Assembly (NCBI GenBank): GCA_963747405.1
Contig: CAVVFG010000012.1
Location: forward strand, 182,174-246,173
Origin: Fodinibacter sp963747405
Lineage (GTDB): Bacteria > Actinomycetota > Actinomycetes > Actinomycetales > Dermatophilaceae
Length of the DNA: 64,000 bases
Reading direction: 5' to 3'
Shown here: positions 1-8,669 of the stretch, piece by piece
How positions within the stretch are numbered: position 1 is the stretch's first letter
Layout of the letters: every line of letters starts with the position of its first letter
Program-made: the position numbers and the translations under genes
The notes under the pieces: model-generated
Databases searched by the model: none
The model's input: only the letters and a program-made list of their open reading frames with translations
Told to the model about the DNA's origin: nothing

Positions 1-666
1 CCACACGCCGAGGGTCACCGCCACGGCGGTGCCGACGGCGGTCGCGGCCTCCCTCCACCGCTTGGTGACCAGGAAGTGCACGACGAAGACGCCGGGGGTG
101 AGCTTGACGGCCATCGCGAGCCCGACGAGCACGCCCCGCGGCACCCGGCGCACCAGCCCCGGCCGGGGTTCTCGTAGGTCCATCAGGCAGGCGAGCACCA
201 TGAACGCGTTGACCTGCCCGAACCGGATGCCGTCGCTCACCGGGTGCAGCCACAGCATCGGCGCGACGAGCGCGGCGAGCGTGAGCGGCATCCACGCGCC
301 CGTGCGGGAGATCAGCCGGTAGCCGGAGTACCAGACGATGGCGGTGGTGGCGAGCACCTGCAGGGTGGTCCACAGCCAGCCCGCGACGCCGAACGGCACC
401 ATCGCGAGCGGGATGGCGAGCACCGCCGCGAACGGAGGGTAGGTGAAGGGCAGCAGCTGCGGGGCCTCGGTGAGCGCGGAGTAGACCGGTCGCCCGGTGA
501 GGATGGAGACCCCCGCCTCGCGGTAGACCTCGACGTCGACCTGCCACTGGTCGAGCGGCCAGAACACCAGGTAGCGCAGTACGACGGGCACGGCCGCGAG
601 CGCGATCAGCACCGCGGCGAGCACCCACCGGTGGCGCGGGACGGTGCGGTCGGCCGGGGGGGTCAC
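1..666 (-). CDS. GT87-type (DUF2029) membrane mannosyltransferase, partial
   Basis: The GTG start is at 666 and the 3' end lies outside the window, leaving about 222 visible residues. The visible product is a polytopic membrane protein: a first hydrophobic segment (about residues 13-31) begins WVLAAVLIALAAV, followed by an extracytoplasmic loop with FWPLDQWQVDVEVYREAG and then YPPFAAVLAIPLAMVPF. The acidic residues after the first membrane helix and the YPPF motif are typical of DUF2029/GT87 enzymes, which move mannose from polyprenyl-phosphate-mannose onto lipid-linked glycans outside the membrane. Sharing a neighbourhood with a GT-C MptA/B-like enzyme and a GT2 enzyme (2.9-5.3 kb) supports a role in lipomannan- or PIM-type envelope glycans. 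The exact acceptor cannot be told from sequence. The gene is divergent from the next one, 131 bp away. Confidence 0.8.
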   Translation of the reverse strand, partial: MTPPADRTVPRHRWVLAAVLIALAAVPVVLRYLVFWPLDQWQVDVEVYREAGVSILTGRPVYSALTEAPQLLPFTYPPFAAVLAIPLAMVPFGVAGWLWTTLQVLATTAIVWYSGYRLISRTGAWMPLTLAALVAPMLWLHPVSDGIRFGQVNAFMVLACLMDLREPRPGLVRRVPRGVLVGLAMAVKLTPGVFVVHFLVTKRWREAATAVGTAVAVTLGVW

Positions 667-797
667 GGCACCATTCTGGGGGGTCGGGAGGCGACGGTGG
701 CAGCTGCGTCCCGAGCGCCGCAGAGCCCGCCGGTACCCGGGGGACCTGAGCATTTGCTGATTCGGGCGGCGCGGCTACTGCCCCGTAACCTTGCCCC

Positions 798-2969
798 GTG
801 CTGCGCAGAGCCCTCGCCACCACGGTCGCCCTCGCGGCCGTGCTCACCGGGCTCCTCCTGGCGTCGTCGAGCACCGCCAGCGGCGCACCGCACGACGAGC
901 CGGCCGGGGCGGTGGTGCTGGTCGGAACCGGTGGCATCAGCTGGTCGGACGTCGACCAGCGCAACACCCCGAACCTGTGGGGGCTGCTGCGCGACGGCTC
1001 CTCGGCTGCCCTCTCGGTGCGCTCGGTCTACGCCAACACCTGCCCGATCGACGGCTGGCTCGGGGTGTCTGCCGGCGCCCGCGCGGCAGCGCCCCGCCCC
1101 GGCGGCGGGGGCGACCCCGCCGACCGGCCCTGCCCGGGCGCCCCCACCGTCACGGACGGCTCGGTCGTGCAGTGGCCGCAGTACCTCGCAGCCGCCGCCG
1201 ACGAGCGTTTCGACTCCCGGCTCGGCCTGCTCGGCGACACCGCGGCCGCCGGGCAGATGTGCCTCAAGGCGGTGCAGCCGTTCGCCGCGGCCGGCGGCGC
1301 CCGCCGCGACGGCACCATCGAGCAGTACTCCGCGTGGTCGGACCAGCAGCTGATGGTCGACCTCAACGGCTGCCCGGTCACCCTCGTCGACGTGGGCTCG
1401 GTGCGCGACCCCGGCGACGTCGGCGAGGGCGAGCCGGCACCGTCGTCGCGACGCCGGCAGCTCATCGAGATCGACCGGCGGATCGGCCAGGTGCTCGAGG
1501 ACGGTCCGAACGGCGCGGACTTCGTGGTGGCGTCGCTCTCCGATGCCGGGCGCAGCGAGCGACTGCGCCTCGTGGTCGCGCGCGGCCCGCACTTCGGCCC
1601 GGGGTTCCTGGTGTCGTCGTCCACCCGGCAGAAGGGCCTGGCGCAGGCGCCGGACGTCACGGCCACGGTCCTGTCGGTCGTCGGGCTGCCGGTGCCGGAT
1701 GCCGTGTCCGGCTCGCCCTTGCGCTCCGATCGCGCACCCGACAACTCCGAGCGGCGCGCACAGGCCCGGCTCACCTACCTCGCCGACTACGACGAGGCCA
1801 GCCACGAGGTGCACGACCTGGTCGAGCCGTTCTTCATGGTGTTCGCCTGCGGCCAGCTGGCGATCTACCTGGTCGTGCTGCTGGTCTACCAGGGTCGGCT
1901 TGGGTCCGAGCGCACCCGGGTTACCACGCTGTCGCGGGTGCGCGTGGTCTCGGTGGTGGCCGCCTGCGTGCCGGTCTCGACCTTCCTGGCCAACCTGTTG
2001 CCGTGGTGGCGCTTCCCCGTCGCGATGATCTCGGTCGTCGCGGCCGTCACGCTGTTCGTCGCGATCATCGCCACCGCGGCGCTGCGAGGACCCTGGGGCG
2101 GGTGGGCGCTCGGCCCGATGGCGTTCGTGTCGGCCACGACGATGGTGGTGCTCGCGGTCGACGTGATGACCGGGTCGCGGCTGCAGCTGTCCTCGCTGAT
2201 GGGGCTGCAGCCGGTGGTGGGCGGGCGCTACTACGGCATGGGCAACCCCACCTTCGCGCTGTTCGCGACGGCCACCATCCTGCTCTGCATCGCCGTCTCG
2301 TCGATGCTCGTGCTGGCCGGGCGGCAGAAGGCCGCTGCCGTGGCGGTGGCCGGGATCGGCGGCGCCGCGGTGGTCGTCGACGCGATGCCGTTCTGGGGCG
2401 CCGACGGCGGTGGCCCGCCGGCGCTGGTGCCCGGGCTGGCCTACCTGGTGCTCGCGGTGCTCGGGCTGCGGATGACCTGGAAGCGGGTGCTCCTGCTCGG
2501 GCTCGGGGTCGTGGGCCTGTTCTTCCTGGTGGCCGGGGCCGACTGGCTGCGGCCGACGGCCTCACGCAGCCACCTGGGCCAGTTCGTGCAGGCCATCCTC
2601 GACGGCAACGCCCTCGACATCGTGGCGCGCAAGGCCCAGCAGAACGTCGACCTCCTGCTCGGCAACGCGCCCCTCACCCTGCTCGTACCGGCCGCCCTGC
2701 TCTTCGTCATCTACGTGCTCGCGCGACCCACGTCGTGGGGCTCGCGGGCCATGCAGCGCTCCTACGACCGGGCGCCCACGCTGCGCGCCGGGCTGATCGC
2801 GCTGCTCGTCACGCTCACCATCGGGTTCCTCGTCAACGACTCCGGCGTCGCCATCCCGGCCGTCGGAGCCACCCTCGCGGTGCCGCTCATCGTGTCGGTG
2901 TCGGTGTCGTACCTGCTCGACGAGGCCCGGGACGCCGCGCAGACCCGCTCCGCACGCCGGCGACGATGA
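798..2969 (+). CDS. Membrane protein with extracytoplasmic alkaline-phosphatase-like domain
   Basis: The 723-residue product starts at GTG. A signal-type hydrophobic N-terminus (about residues 5-25) is followed by a roughly 300-residue extracytoplasmic region. That region opens with VVLVGTGGISWSDVD, then NTPNLWGLLRDG, a layout like the nucleophile region of alkaline-phosphatase/sulfatase-superfamily proteins. From about residue 345 it continues as a multi-spanning membrane domain of around nine or ten helices (first FFMVFACGQLAIYLVVLLV). Such proteins occur widely in actinobacteria without a settled function. Clustering with envelope glycosyltransferases suggests it acts on a cell-surface glycolipid, which is inference. 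The 3' end overlaps the convergent gene below by 83 bp. Confidence 0.75.
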   Translation: MLRRALATTVALAAVLTGLLLASSSTASGAPHDEPAGAVVLVGTGGISWSDVDQRNTPNLWGLLRDGSSAALSVRSVYANTCPIDGWLGVSAGARAAAPRPGGGGDPADRPCPGAPTVTDGSVVQWPQYLAAAADERFDSRLGLLGDTAAAGQMCLKAVQPFAAAGGARRDGTIEQYSAWSDQQLMVDLNGCPVTLVDVGSVRDPGDVGEGEPAPSSRRRQLIEIDRRIGQVLEDGPNGADFVVASLSDAGRSERLRLVVARGPHFGPGFLVSSSTRQKGLAQAPDVTATVLSVVGLPVPDAVSGSPLRSDRAPDNSERRAQARLTYLADYDEASHEVHDLVEPFFMVFACGQLAIYLVVLLVYQGRLGSERTRVTTLSRVRVVSVVAACVPVSTFLANLLPWWRFPVAMISVVAAVTLFVAIIATAALRGPWGGWALGPMAFVSATTMVVLAVDVMTGSRLQLSSLMGLQPVVGGRYYGMGNPTFALFATATILLCIAVSSMLVLAGRQKAAAVAVAGIGGAAVVVDAMPFWGADGGGPPALVPGLAYLVLAVLGLRMTWKRVLLLGLGVVGLFFLVAGADWLRPTASRSHLGQFVQAILDGNALDIVARKAQQNVDLLLGNAPLTLLVPAALLFVIYVLARPTSWGSRAMQRSYDRAPTLRAGLIALLVTLTIGFLVNDSGVAIPAVGATLAVPLIVSVSVSYLLDEARDAAQTRSARRRR

Positions 2970-4572
2970 CCACCACCCACAGCACCAGCCCCACCCACGG
3001 GACGAGCTCGCGGCGCACCCCGAGCGTGAGGTTCTCCACGGCCGGGGTCATGCCCAGCACCCGGCCCGGCACGTAGGCCACCGCCATCGCCGCCAGCCGC
3101 ACCAGGGCGACGAGGTCGACCAGCCCCGGCAGCACCGCCGGCAGGCAGCTCCACAGCAGCAGGTCGTACCACGGCAGCGAGTAGGGCGCCGCCAGCGAGT
3201 ACGCCAGGGCCAGGCAGGCGGTGACCCACAGCGCCACCGGCGCGAACGCCGTCCCCGTCCCCGTCACCGAATCGACCAATAGGTCACCGTGGGGACGCCC
3301 CCCCGTCCCCGAATCGACCAATAGGTCACCGTGGGGACGCCCCCCCGTCCCCGAATCGACCAACAGGTCACCGTAGGGACGCGTCGCCGGCCGGCTGGCG
3401 CGCACCAGGCACCAGGCCAGCAGCACGGCTACCAGCGCCGCCCCGACTGCGATGAGCGTGCGGGTCGGCCCGTTACCCCAGGCGTCGCGACCCACCTCGA
3501 GCAGCGGCCGCCACGGGGTGGCGAGCGACACCGCCTGCCGCGAGCGCATCAGCTGGTCGAACACGTGCGGCCCGGCCCACAGGTGCAGCGCCCCGGCGAC
3601 GACAGCGAACGCGCCCACGAGCGCCCCCACCAGCCGGACCAGGGCCCCCGACCGGCGGCCCACCACCCACCAGGCGGCCACGATGCCGACGACGACGACG
3701 ACGTAGGTGAACTTCGTCGACGCCGCGAGCGCGACCACGACGCCGCTGAGCGCCGCCCCCGGCCACCCGGGCCGGCGGGCCGCCACCACCACGGCGGCCA
3801 GGGCGAGGGCGGTGGCGACGGTGTCGATGTGCGCCCCCAGCACCCCGACGCCGACGACGAGCGGGTTGAGGGTCCACAGCACGTCGACCCGCCCGTGCAG
3901 GTCGCGGTCGAGCACGGCCCGCAGCAACGCCCGCACGGCCAGCCACGACAGCACGACGAACAGCTGCCACACCCACACCCCCTGCCGCAGCGACCCACCA
4001 CCGACCTGCGCCGACAGCCCGTGCAGCAGGGTGCCGAACGGCCCGTAGACGCTGGGCTCGGTGGTCCACGGCTCCTCGACCCGGCTGGTGATCGGGTCGA
4101 GCCCGCCGGCCCAGGTGATGGGGGCGTCGACCCACGGGTTGCCGCCGGTCACGAGGATCCGGCCGTAGGCGAGGTAGTTGACGTGGTCGGCCGAGCCGAA
4201 CGGCGCCGACAGCAGCGCCAGCAGCGCGAGGATGCCGGGAGCCAGCCAGGTGCGCAGCGCCGCCACCCGCCCCCTCAGCCCGAGGTACACCGCCACGGCG
4301 CCGATGAGGTATGCCGTCCACAGCGCCGCGGTGACCGCCGCCGGTGACAGCTCGAGCGGCAGCTGGGGCGCCCGCACCCAGCCGGGTGGCGCGAGGTCGG
4401 GCTGGGCCGCGTTGGGTGCGGACAGCCCCACGAGGAGCAGCAGGCCCAGCGCCACGGCGACGCAGACCCGGTGCGCCCGGGCCGTCGCCGGCACCACCGT
4501 CGCCGGCTCCGGCTGGTCGCCGGTCAGCGCCGGTGCCACGGCCGCCAGCCGCGCCGTACCAGGGCGAGCCAC
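2887..4572 (-). CDS. GT-C family polyprenol-phosphomannose-dependent mannosyltransferase (MptA/B-like)
   Basis: The 561-residue product has 11-13 predicted membrane segments. Features typical of MptA/MptB and related alpha-1,6-mannosyltransferases are the loop with SADHVNYLAYGRILVTGGNP, then PSVYGPFGTLLHGL, and LWTLNPLVVGVGVLGAHIDT. These enzymes extend mannan chains on the outer face of the membrane using polyprenyl-phosphate-mannose. The ATG at 4572 lies inside the 3' end of the GT2 gene (49-bp overlap), so the two are probably co-transcribed and translationally coupled. A three-copy 14-residue repeat (core GDLLVDSGTGGRPH) sits near residues 397-438 in a hydrophilic loop between membrane segments. 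It is encoded by a 42-bp DNA repeat also found between genes at 11.7 kb, so it looks inserted rather than native to the family. The carboxy end is rich in R, P and T. Confidence 0.8.
   Translation of the reverse strand: MARPGTARLAAVAPALTGDQPEPATVVPATARAHRVCVAVALGLLLLVGLSAPNAAQPDLAPPGWVRAPQLPLELSPAAVTAALWTAYLIGAVAVYLGLRGRVAALRTWLAPGILALLALLSAPFGSADHVNYLAYGRILVTGGNPWVDAPITWAGGLDPITSRVEEPWTTEPSVYGPFGTLLHGLSAQVGGGSLRQGVWVWQLFVVLSWLAVRALLRAVLDRDLHGRVDVLWTLNPLVVGVGVLGAHIDTVATALALAAVVVAARRPGWPGAALSGVVVALAASTKFTYVVVVVGIVAAWWVVGRRSGALVRLVGALVGAFAVVAGALHLWAGPHVFDQLMRSRQAVSLATPWRPLLEVGRDAWGNGPTRTLIAVGAALVAVLLAWCLVRASRPATRPYGDLLVDSGTGGRPHGDLLVDSGTGGRPHGDLLVDSVTGTGTAFAPVALWVTACLALAYSLAAPYSLPWYDLLLWSCLPAVLPGLVDLVALVRLAAMAVAYVPGRVLGMTPAVENLTLGVRRELVPWVGLVLWVVVIVAGVRSGSARRPGPRRAGTTPTPTR
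3257..3382. repeat. Three tandem 42-bp repeat units inside the GT-C gene
   Basis: The motif GAATCGACCAATAGGTCACC starts at 3269 and 3311, and a variant (CAACAGG in place of CAATAGG) starts at 3353, so the period is exactly 42 bp. Each unit also carries GTCCCC before and CGTGGGGACGCC after the core, giving a nested inverted repeat (GTCCCC...GGGGAC). A 42-bp unit keeps frame, so the host protein gains 14 residues per copy. The same period and core recur at 11.70 kb. Confidence 0.9.
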
Positions 4573-5267
4573 ACGTCGCGGTACTGCTCCGCCCGGTGCA
4601 CCTGCCCACGCCAGTCACGGCCGCTGACCCGGTGCTGCAGCTCGCACGGCACCTCGAGCACGGTGAGCCCCGCACGCAGCACGTCGACGGTGAGCGCGGT
4701 CTCGACCCCCCAGCCGCGGGCCAGCGGGCTGCCCGCTTCGAACGCGGCCGGGCTCAGGCAGCGCATGCCCGAAAGAGGCTGCACCGCAACGAAACCGGTG
4801 AGGTGCGTGATGCCACGCCGCGCCAGTCCGACGACCAGCCCACGGCCACCGCCCGCCGTGATCTGGGCGGGCAGCGTGGCGATCGTCATGTCGGCCCGGC
4901 CGTCGAGCACGGCGGCGGTGAGCACGCCGAGATTGGTGGCGGTCTGCTGCAGGTCGCCGTCGACGAAGAGCAGCGCGGCGGGCCAGGCAGCGCTCGGGTC
5001 GGCCACGGCATCCGCCTGCTCGAGCTCGCGCACCCGGCGCACCCCGGTCTCGAGCGCGGCGGCCTTGCCGCGGTTGCGCTCGTGGCGCACGACGTCGGCG
5101 CCGGCGGACCTCGCAGCGTCGAAGGTACCGTCGCTCGACCCGTCGTCGACCACCACCACCCGGCCCACCTGCGGCATGGCCGCAACGGCCGCCACGGTGG
5201 CCGCGATGCGGTCGGCCTCGTCCTTGCACGGGACGACGGCGGCCACGTGCGCGGCCATCGCGCTCAT
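4524..5267 (-). CDS. Glycosyltransferase family 2 (polyprenyl-phosphate-mannose/glucose synthase type)
   Basis: The 247-residue product has a GT-A fold. The N-terminal nucleotide-sugar half contains VAAVVPCKDEADRI (about 8-21) and DDGSSDGT (41-48). A second acidic motif, LFVDGDLQQ, lies mid-protein and should hold the catalytic metal. There is no C-terminal membrane domain. Enzymes of this size in actinobacteria either make polyprenyl-phospho-sugars that feed GT-C/GT87 enzymes or glycosylate lipids directly. With two such consumers next door, making the lipid-linked donor is a plausible but unproven role. The start overlaps the upstream DUF5926 stop as ATGA (5265-5269). A second ATG three codons in (MAAHVAAVV) is an alternative start. 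Confidence 0.82.
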   Translation of the reverse strand: MSAMAAHVAAVVPCKDEADRIAATVAAVAAMPQVGRVVVVDDGSSDGTFDAARSAGADVVRHERNRGKAAALETGVRRVRELEQADAVADPSAAWPAALLFVDGDLQQTATNLGVLTAAVLDGRADMTIATLPAQITAGGGRGLVVGLARRGITHLTGFVAVQPLSGMRCLSPAAFEAGSPLARGWGVETALTVDVLRAGLTVLEVPCELQHRVSGRDWRGQVHRAEQYRDVWLALVRRGWRPWHRR

Positions 5268-6157
5268 CAGCGGAGGGTGACCTGGCGGCTCAGCAGGCCC
5301 GAGCGGGCCCGGCGCTCGTCGGCGGTGAGCGAGGCGTCCGAGGCCAGTGCGGCGGCATACCGCTCACCCCAGGCGGCCAGCTGCTCCTCGTGGTCGGCGG
5401 CCTCGAGCTCGGGGTCGAGGTCCCACACCGGCACCAGCAGACCGCAGGCGCGGAAGGCCCCGAGCAGGCGCGTCTCGCCGCCGAGGGTGTCGTCCCCCGC
5501 GGCGTGCAGGCGGGCGAGGGCGTCGGTGGCGGCATCCTCGTCGTCGGGCAGCACCAGGCGGATGTGCGCCCGCTCGCCGATACGCACCCAGTAGGCCGAC
5601 GGCAGCGCCGACATCGCGCTGGTGGGCACCACGGTGGCGTTGGCGCGCTCGAGGGACTCGGCGGCCTCGCCCTCGAGGTCGTCACCGCCGACCCAGAAGT
5701 CGAAGCCCTCGTGCACGGTGACCTCGAACGCGGCGTCGGCGTCGAGCACGTCCTGCAACCGGGGGCTGCCGGCGGTGACCTGGGGCGTGGTGACCACCGG
5801 GTGGCCCGGCTCGGCGGCGAGCGCCGCGAGCAGCTGGCCGGCGAGGTCGCGCGAGGCGTCGCCGCTCGCGTTGCCCGACTGGGTGCCGATGAGCACCGAG
5901 CCGTCGGCGCGGTGCAGGCCCGGCCAGGCCATCGGCAGCACGGTGGCGACGGTCACCTCACCCGGGGCGCCCTCGGGCCGGTGCTCGGGCCGCACGGTGA
6001 CCACCGCCGTGGCGGCGGGCAGGATCTCGCGCAGGGCGACCCAGTCGGTCTCACCCGCCAGCCCCTGGAACGGGCGGCGCTCGAACGGCGCTGGTGCCGG
6101 CCGCGGCTGCCGGGGGGTGGTGTCGGTGCCGCGCTGACGTCGAGATGCCTTGCCCAT
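5267..6157 (-). CDS. DUF5926 family protein
   Basis: The 296-residue product begins MGKASRRQRG and continues with a proline-rich stretch and RPFQGLAGETDWVALREILPAATA, which I recognise as the signature opening of the actinobacterial DUF5926 family. It is acidic in its second half (many D and E residues) and has no signal peptide or membrane segment, so it should be cytoplasmic. No catalytic motif is visible and the family has no assigned function. The basic tail at the N-terminus resembles those of nucleic-acid- or ribosome-associated proteins, which is only a hint. The stop overlaps the GT2 start by ATGA, so the order DUF5926, GT2, GT-C is probably one transcript. Confidence 0.8.
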   Translation of the reverse strand: MGKASRRQRGTDTTPRQPRPAPAPFERRPFQGLAGETDWVALREILPAATAVVTVRPEHRPEGAPGEVTVATVLPMAWPGLHRADGSVLIGTQSGNASGDASRDLAGQLLAALAAEPGHPVVTTPQVTAGSPRLQDVLDADAAFEVTVHEGFDFWVGGDDLEGEAAESLERANATVVPTSAMSALPSAYWVRIGERAHIRLVLPDDEDAATDALARLHAAGDDTLGGETRLLGAFRACGLLVPVWDLDPELEAADHEEQLAAWGERYAAALASDASLTADERRARSGLLSRQVTLR

Positions 6158-6180
6158 GCGAGCACCCTAACCGGGTGGGC

Positions 6181-6699
6181 TCAGGTGGCCCGGCGCCGGC
6201 TCGGGCCGCCGAGGGTGGCCCACACGACGTTGCCGGTGCGGTCCTCGGTGACGCCCCACTCGTGGGCGATCGAGCGCACGATGCGCAGCCCGCGGCCCGA
6301 GGACAGCCACACGGTGCGCGGTGCCGGCCGGGGCACGGTCTCGCCGCCGCCGTCGGTCACCTCGACCTCGACGACATCGCCACGGATCTTCCAGCGCACC
6401 CGGATCGTGCCGTCGGACAGCGGCCGGGCGTGGCGCACGGCGTTGGTCAACAGCTCGGCGGCGACCATCTCCGCCTCGTCGACGAGCTGCTCGGGCAGGT
6501 CGCGGGTCTGTAGGTCATTGACCACCTCGCGGCGCACCTTGCCCACCGAGGCCGGCTCGTGGGGGGCGCGCAGGGTGCAGATGGTGCTGTCGACACCCGG
6601 CCCGGGCGTCTCGGTGACGACGAGGCCGGTCTCGCCGGTGCGCCCCGATCCGGGCGCACCCTCGTCCTGGCTGTCGTCGTGGTCGAAGTTCGAGGTCAC
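6181..6699 (-). CDS. Anti-sigma-factor-type ATP-binding protein (HATPase_c)
   Basis: Taken from the GTG at 6699 (10 bp after the upstream gene's stop) the product has 172 residues. An acidic, poorly ordered leader of about 50 residues precedes a GHKL ATPase domain with the N box AAELLTNAVRHARP, then VEVTDGGGE and SSGRGLRIVRSIAHEWG. This layout matches stand-alone RsbW/SpoIIAB-like serine kinases, which bind sigma factors or phosphorylate anti-anti-sigma proteins. No partner gene is adjacent; the sigma factor at 7.6 kb is ECF-like rather than SigB-like, so a link is not implied. A longer reading frame continues upstream to 7011 but would overlap the whole end of the neighbouring gene. Confidence 0.8.
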   Translation of the reverse strand: MTSNFDHDDSQDEGAPGSGRTGETGLVVTETPGPGVDSTICTLRAPHEPASVGKVRREVVNDLQTRDLPEQLVDEAEMVAAELLTNAVRHARPLSDGTIRVRWKIRGDVVEVEVTDGGGETVPRPAPRTVWLSSGRGLRIVRSIAHEWGVTEDRTGNVVWATLGGPSRRRAT

Positions 6700-6709
6700 G
6701 CCGCCAAAC

Positions 6710-7552
6710 CTAGCCGGACCGGGCCACCTGGCGAAGCACGTGGCCGGGGCGGTTGGTGATGATGACGTCGACGCCGAGGTCGAGGCACCGGTCGACGTCG
6801 TCGCGCTTGTCGACCGTCCAGACGTAGACCTGGTGCCCACGGCGCTGGTAGGCGCGCACCACCTTGGGGCGGCGCAGCAGGCGCACGTCGAGCCCGACGG
6901 CCCGCACGGCCTTGGGCAGGCTGCCGTCCCAGGTGAGCGCCGGCACGGTCGAGTCGACGAGGTAGACCAGGGGCAGTTCGGGGGCGAGGCGGTGGGCCTG
7001 CTGCAGCGCACGGTTCGAGAACGACATCATCCGCACGTGCGGCCGCCCCGGCTGGTCGCCGCCGTCGAGGTCGAACATCCGCAGCACCTGCACGAGGGTC
7101 TTCTCGACGTCGCTGCCGTGCCGGGTGGGGTGCTTGGTCTCGATGAGGGTGACCACCTCCTGGCGCGTGCCGACCAGGGTGTCGAGCAGGCGACGCAGCG
7201 TGAGCAGGTGCCCGCGCTCGGGGTCGCTGTCGGGCGACTCGGTGTCGCCGGGCCGGTGGGCGGTCTTCCACGACGCCCAGTCGAACTCCTCGAGCCGGGC
7301 CAGCTCGAGCGCCGACACCACACCCTCGCCGTCGGAGGTGCGGTCGACCCGCCGGTCGTGCACGCACACCAGATGGTGGTCGGCGGTGAGCCGCACGTCG
7401 CACTCGACACCGTCGGCGCCGTGCTCGAAGGCCTTCCGGTACGCGCCGAGGGTGTGCTCGGGCTCCTCGTCGCTCGCGCCCCGGTGGGCGATCACGAGGG
7501 GCCGGTCCACGCCCGGCCGCCGGGGCGACACCGTCGGCTTCTCGACGTCCAC
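6710..7552 (-). CDS. Glycerophosphodiester phosphodiesterase family protein
   Basis: The 280-residue product is a TIM-barrel enzyme with the family's opening motif PLVIAHRGASDEEPEHTL (catalytic His near residue 23), GADGVECDVRLTADHHLVCVHD (metal-binding E and D, second catalytic His) and a C-terminal VYVWTVDKRDDVDRCLDLG. It should hydrolyse glycerophosphodiesters from phospholipid turnover to glycerol-3-phosphate and an alcohol. There is no signal peptide, so it is probably cytoplasmic. It is followed after 10 bp by the HATPase gene on the same strand and is divergent from the sigma-factor gene, with only 43 bp between the two starts. Confidence 0.88.
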   Translation of the reverse strand: MDVEKPTVSPRRPGVDRPLVIAHRGASDEEPEHTLGAYRKAFEHGADGVECDVRLTADHHLVCVHDRRVDRTSDGEGVVSALELARLEEFDWASWKTAHRPGDTESPDSDPERGHLLTLRRLLDTLVGTRQEVVTLIETKHPTRHGSDVEKTLVQVLRMFDLDGGDQPGRPHVRMMSFSNRALQQAHRLAPELPLVYLVDSTVPALTWDGSLPKAVRAVGLDVRLLRRPKVVRAYQRRGHQVYVWTVDKRDDVDRCLDLGVDVIITNRPGHVLRQVARSG

Positions 7553-7595
7553 CCCTGAATACTCACACGAGCAGGCCCCCTACCGTTGGACCATC

Positions 7596-8081
7596 GTGAG
7601 CCTCCCGCCCTTCCAGCACCTCGTCGACGAGCACTGGCGCGACGTCGCCCGCCTCGCGCACGCCCTGGCCCCCGGCGCGGGCGACGACGTCGCCCAGCAG
7701 GCATGGACCCAGGCGCTGGTGGCCTACCCCCGGCTCACCCACGCCCGCAACCTGCGCTCGTGGCTGCTCACGATCACCCACCGGTGCGCCATGGACCACC
7801 ACCGCGCGACCCGCCGCACCGTTCCCCACGAGGACCCCTCGCTGTTGGGTCGGGCCCCGACGCTCCCCCCGCCCGAGGCGCCCGACGGCGACCTGTGGGC
7901 CCGGGTCGGTGCGTTGCCGGCACGGCAGCGGGATGCCGTCGTGCTCCGCTTCGTCGGCGACCTCGACCACCGCGCGGTGGCGGCCGCGCTCGGCACGTCG
8001 CCGGGCATGAGCCGCCGCCTCGTCAGCGACGCCATCGCCACCCTCCGACTCGACCTGAACGACATCGAGGACCAGCCATGA
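7596..8081 (+). CDS. ECF-like RNA polymerase sigma factor
   Basis: The 161-residue product is read from GTG 7596. Sigma region 2 is visible as ARNLRSWLLTITHRCAMDHHR, and region 4 as GALPARQRDAVVLRFVGDLDHRAVAAALG. Its short length and lack of region 1 place it with ECF-type or minimal sigma-70 proteins. Its stop overlaps the start of the alkyltransferase gene (ATGA at 8078-8081), so the two are coupled. A sigma factor sharing a transcript with a DNA alkylation-repair protein suggests an alkylation or oxidative damage response, which is inference. No anti-sigma gene is seen next to it. Confidence 0.82.
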   Translation: MSLPPFQHLVDEHWRDVARLAHALAPGAGDDVAQQAWTQALVAYPRLTHARNLRSWLLTITHRCAMDHHRATRRTVPHEDPSLLGRAPTLPPPEAPDGDLWARVGALPARQRDAVVLRFVGDLDHRAVAAALGTSPGMSRRLVSDAIATLRLDLNDIEDQP

Positions 8082-8656
8082 CCAACCCCTTCGCCACCTT
8101 CGACCCACCGCTGGCCGGCCCGCCTCGGCTCGAACCCACCGATGTCTCGTACGTGCTCGAGGACACCGAGGTCGGGCGGCTGCTCCTCGCCGTGCGCGCC
8201 GACGGCGCGGTGGTCACGTGCGGGTACGCCGGCGACACGGCATCCGAGGACCGCTGGCTGCAGCGCATCGCCGCGGCCGTCAGCCCACGGGTGCTGCGGC
8301 ACCCGGCACCCACGGATGCCGCGCGGCGGGCGCTCGCGGCCTACCTCACCGGCGCCACTCGCTCGGTCGACGTGCGGGCCGACCTGGCCCTGGCTTCGGC
8401 GTTCCAGCGCGAGGTGCTGGCAGGGTTGGGCACCCGGGTCGGCTACGGCGAGCGCACCACGTATGCCGTGCTGGCCGCGGCCGTGGAGCGCCCGGGGGCG
8501 TCCCGGGCGGTGGGGTCGGCCCTCGGCGCGAACCCGCTGTGCATCGTGCTGCCGTGCCACCGAGTGCTCCCGGCATCGGGGGGCATCGGCGGGTACGCCG
8601 GTGGGCCGGCCGCCAAGGAGCACCTCCTCGCGCTCGAGGCGGCCCACGCTTCGTGA
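8078..8656 (+). CDS. Methylated-DNA--protein-cysteine methyltransferase family protein
   Basis: The 192-residue product has the active-site motif LPCHRVLP near residue 160, whose Cys takes the alkyl group from O6-alkylguanine. The helix-turn-helix DNA-binding part precedes it (FQREVLAGLGTRVGYGERTT then AVGSALGANP). The poorly conserved N-terminal domain (about 1-100) is the usual RNase-H-like half. Length is close to that of Ogt/AGT proteins. It is translationally coupled to the sigma-factor gene just upstream. It faces the deaminase gene across 13 bp. Confidence 0.9.
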   Translation: MTNPFATFDPPLAGPPRLEPTDVSYVLEDTEVGRLLLAVRADGAVVTCGYAGDTASEDRWLQRIAAAVSPRVLRHPAPTDAARRALAAYLTGATRSVDVRADLALASAFQREVLAGLGTRVGYGERTTYAVLAAAVERPGASRAVGSALGANPLCIVLPCHRVLPASGGIGGYAGGPAAKEHLLALEAAHAS

Positions 8657-8669
8657 GTTCGCCTGCGCC

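Noticed and set aside
3257..3382. CRISPR-like repeat reading of the 42-bp units
   Set aside because: Units are contiguous with no unique spacers and lie inside a coding gene.
3331..4347. Plus-strand open frame over the GT-C gene
   Set aside because: Arg/His/Pro-rich antisense frame; the minus-strand protein has clear membrane and catalytic motifs.
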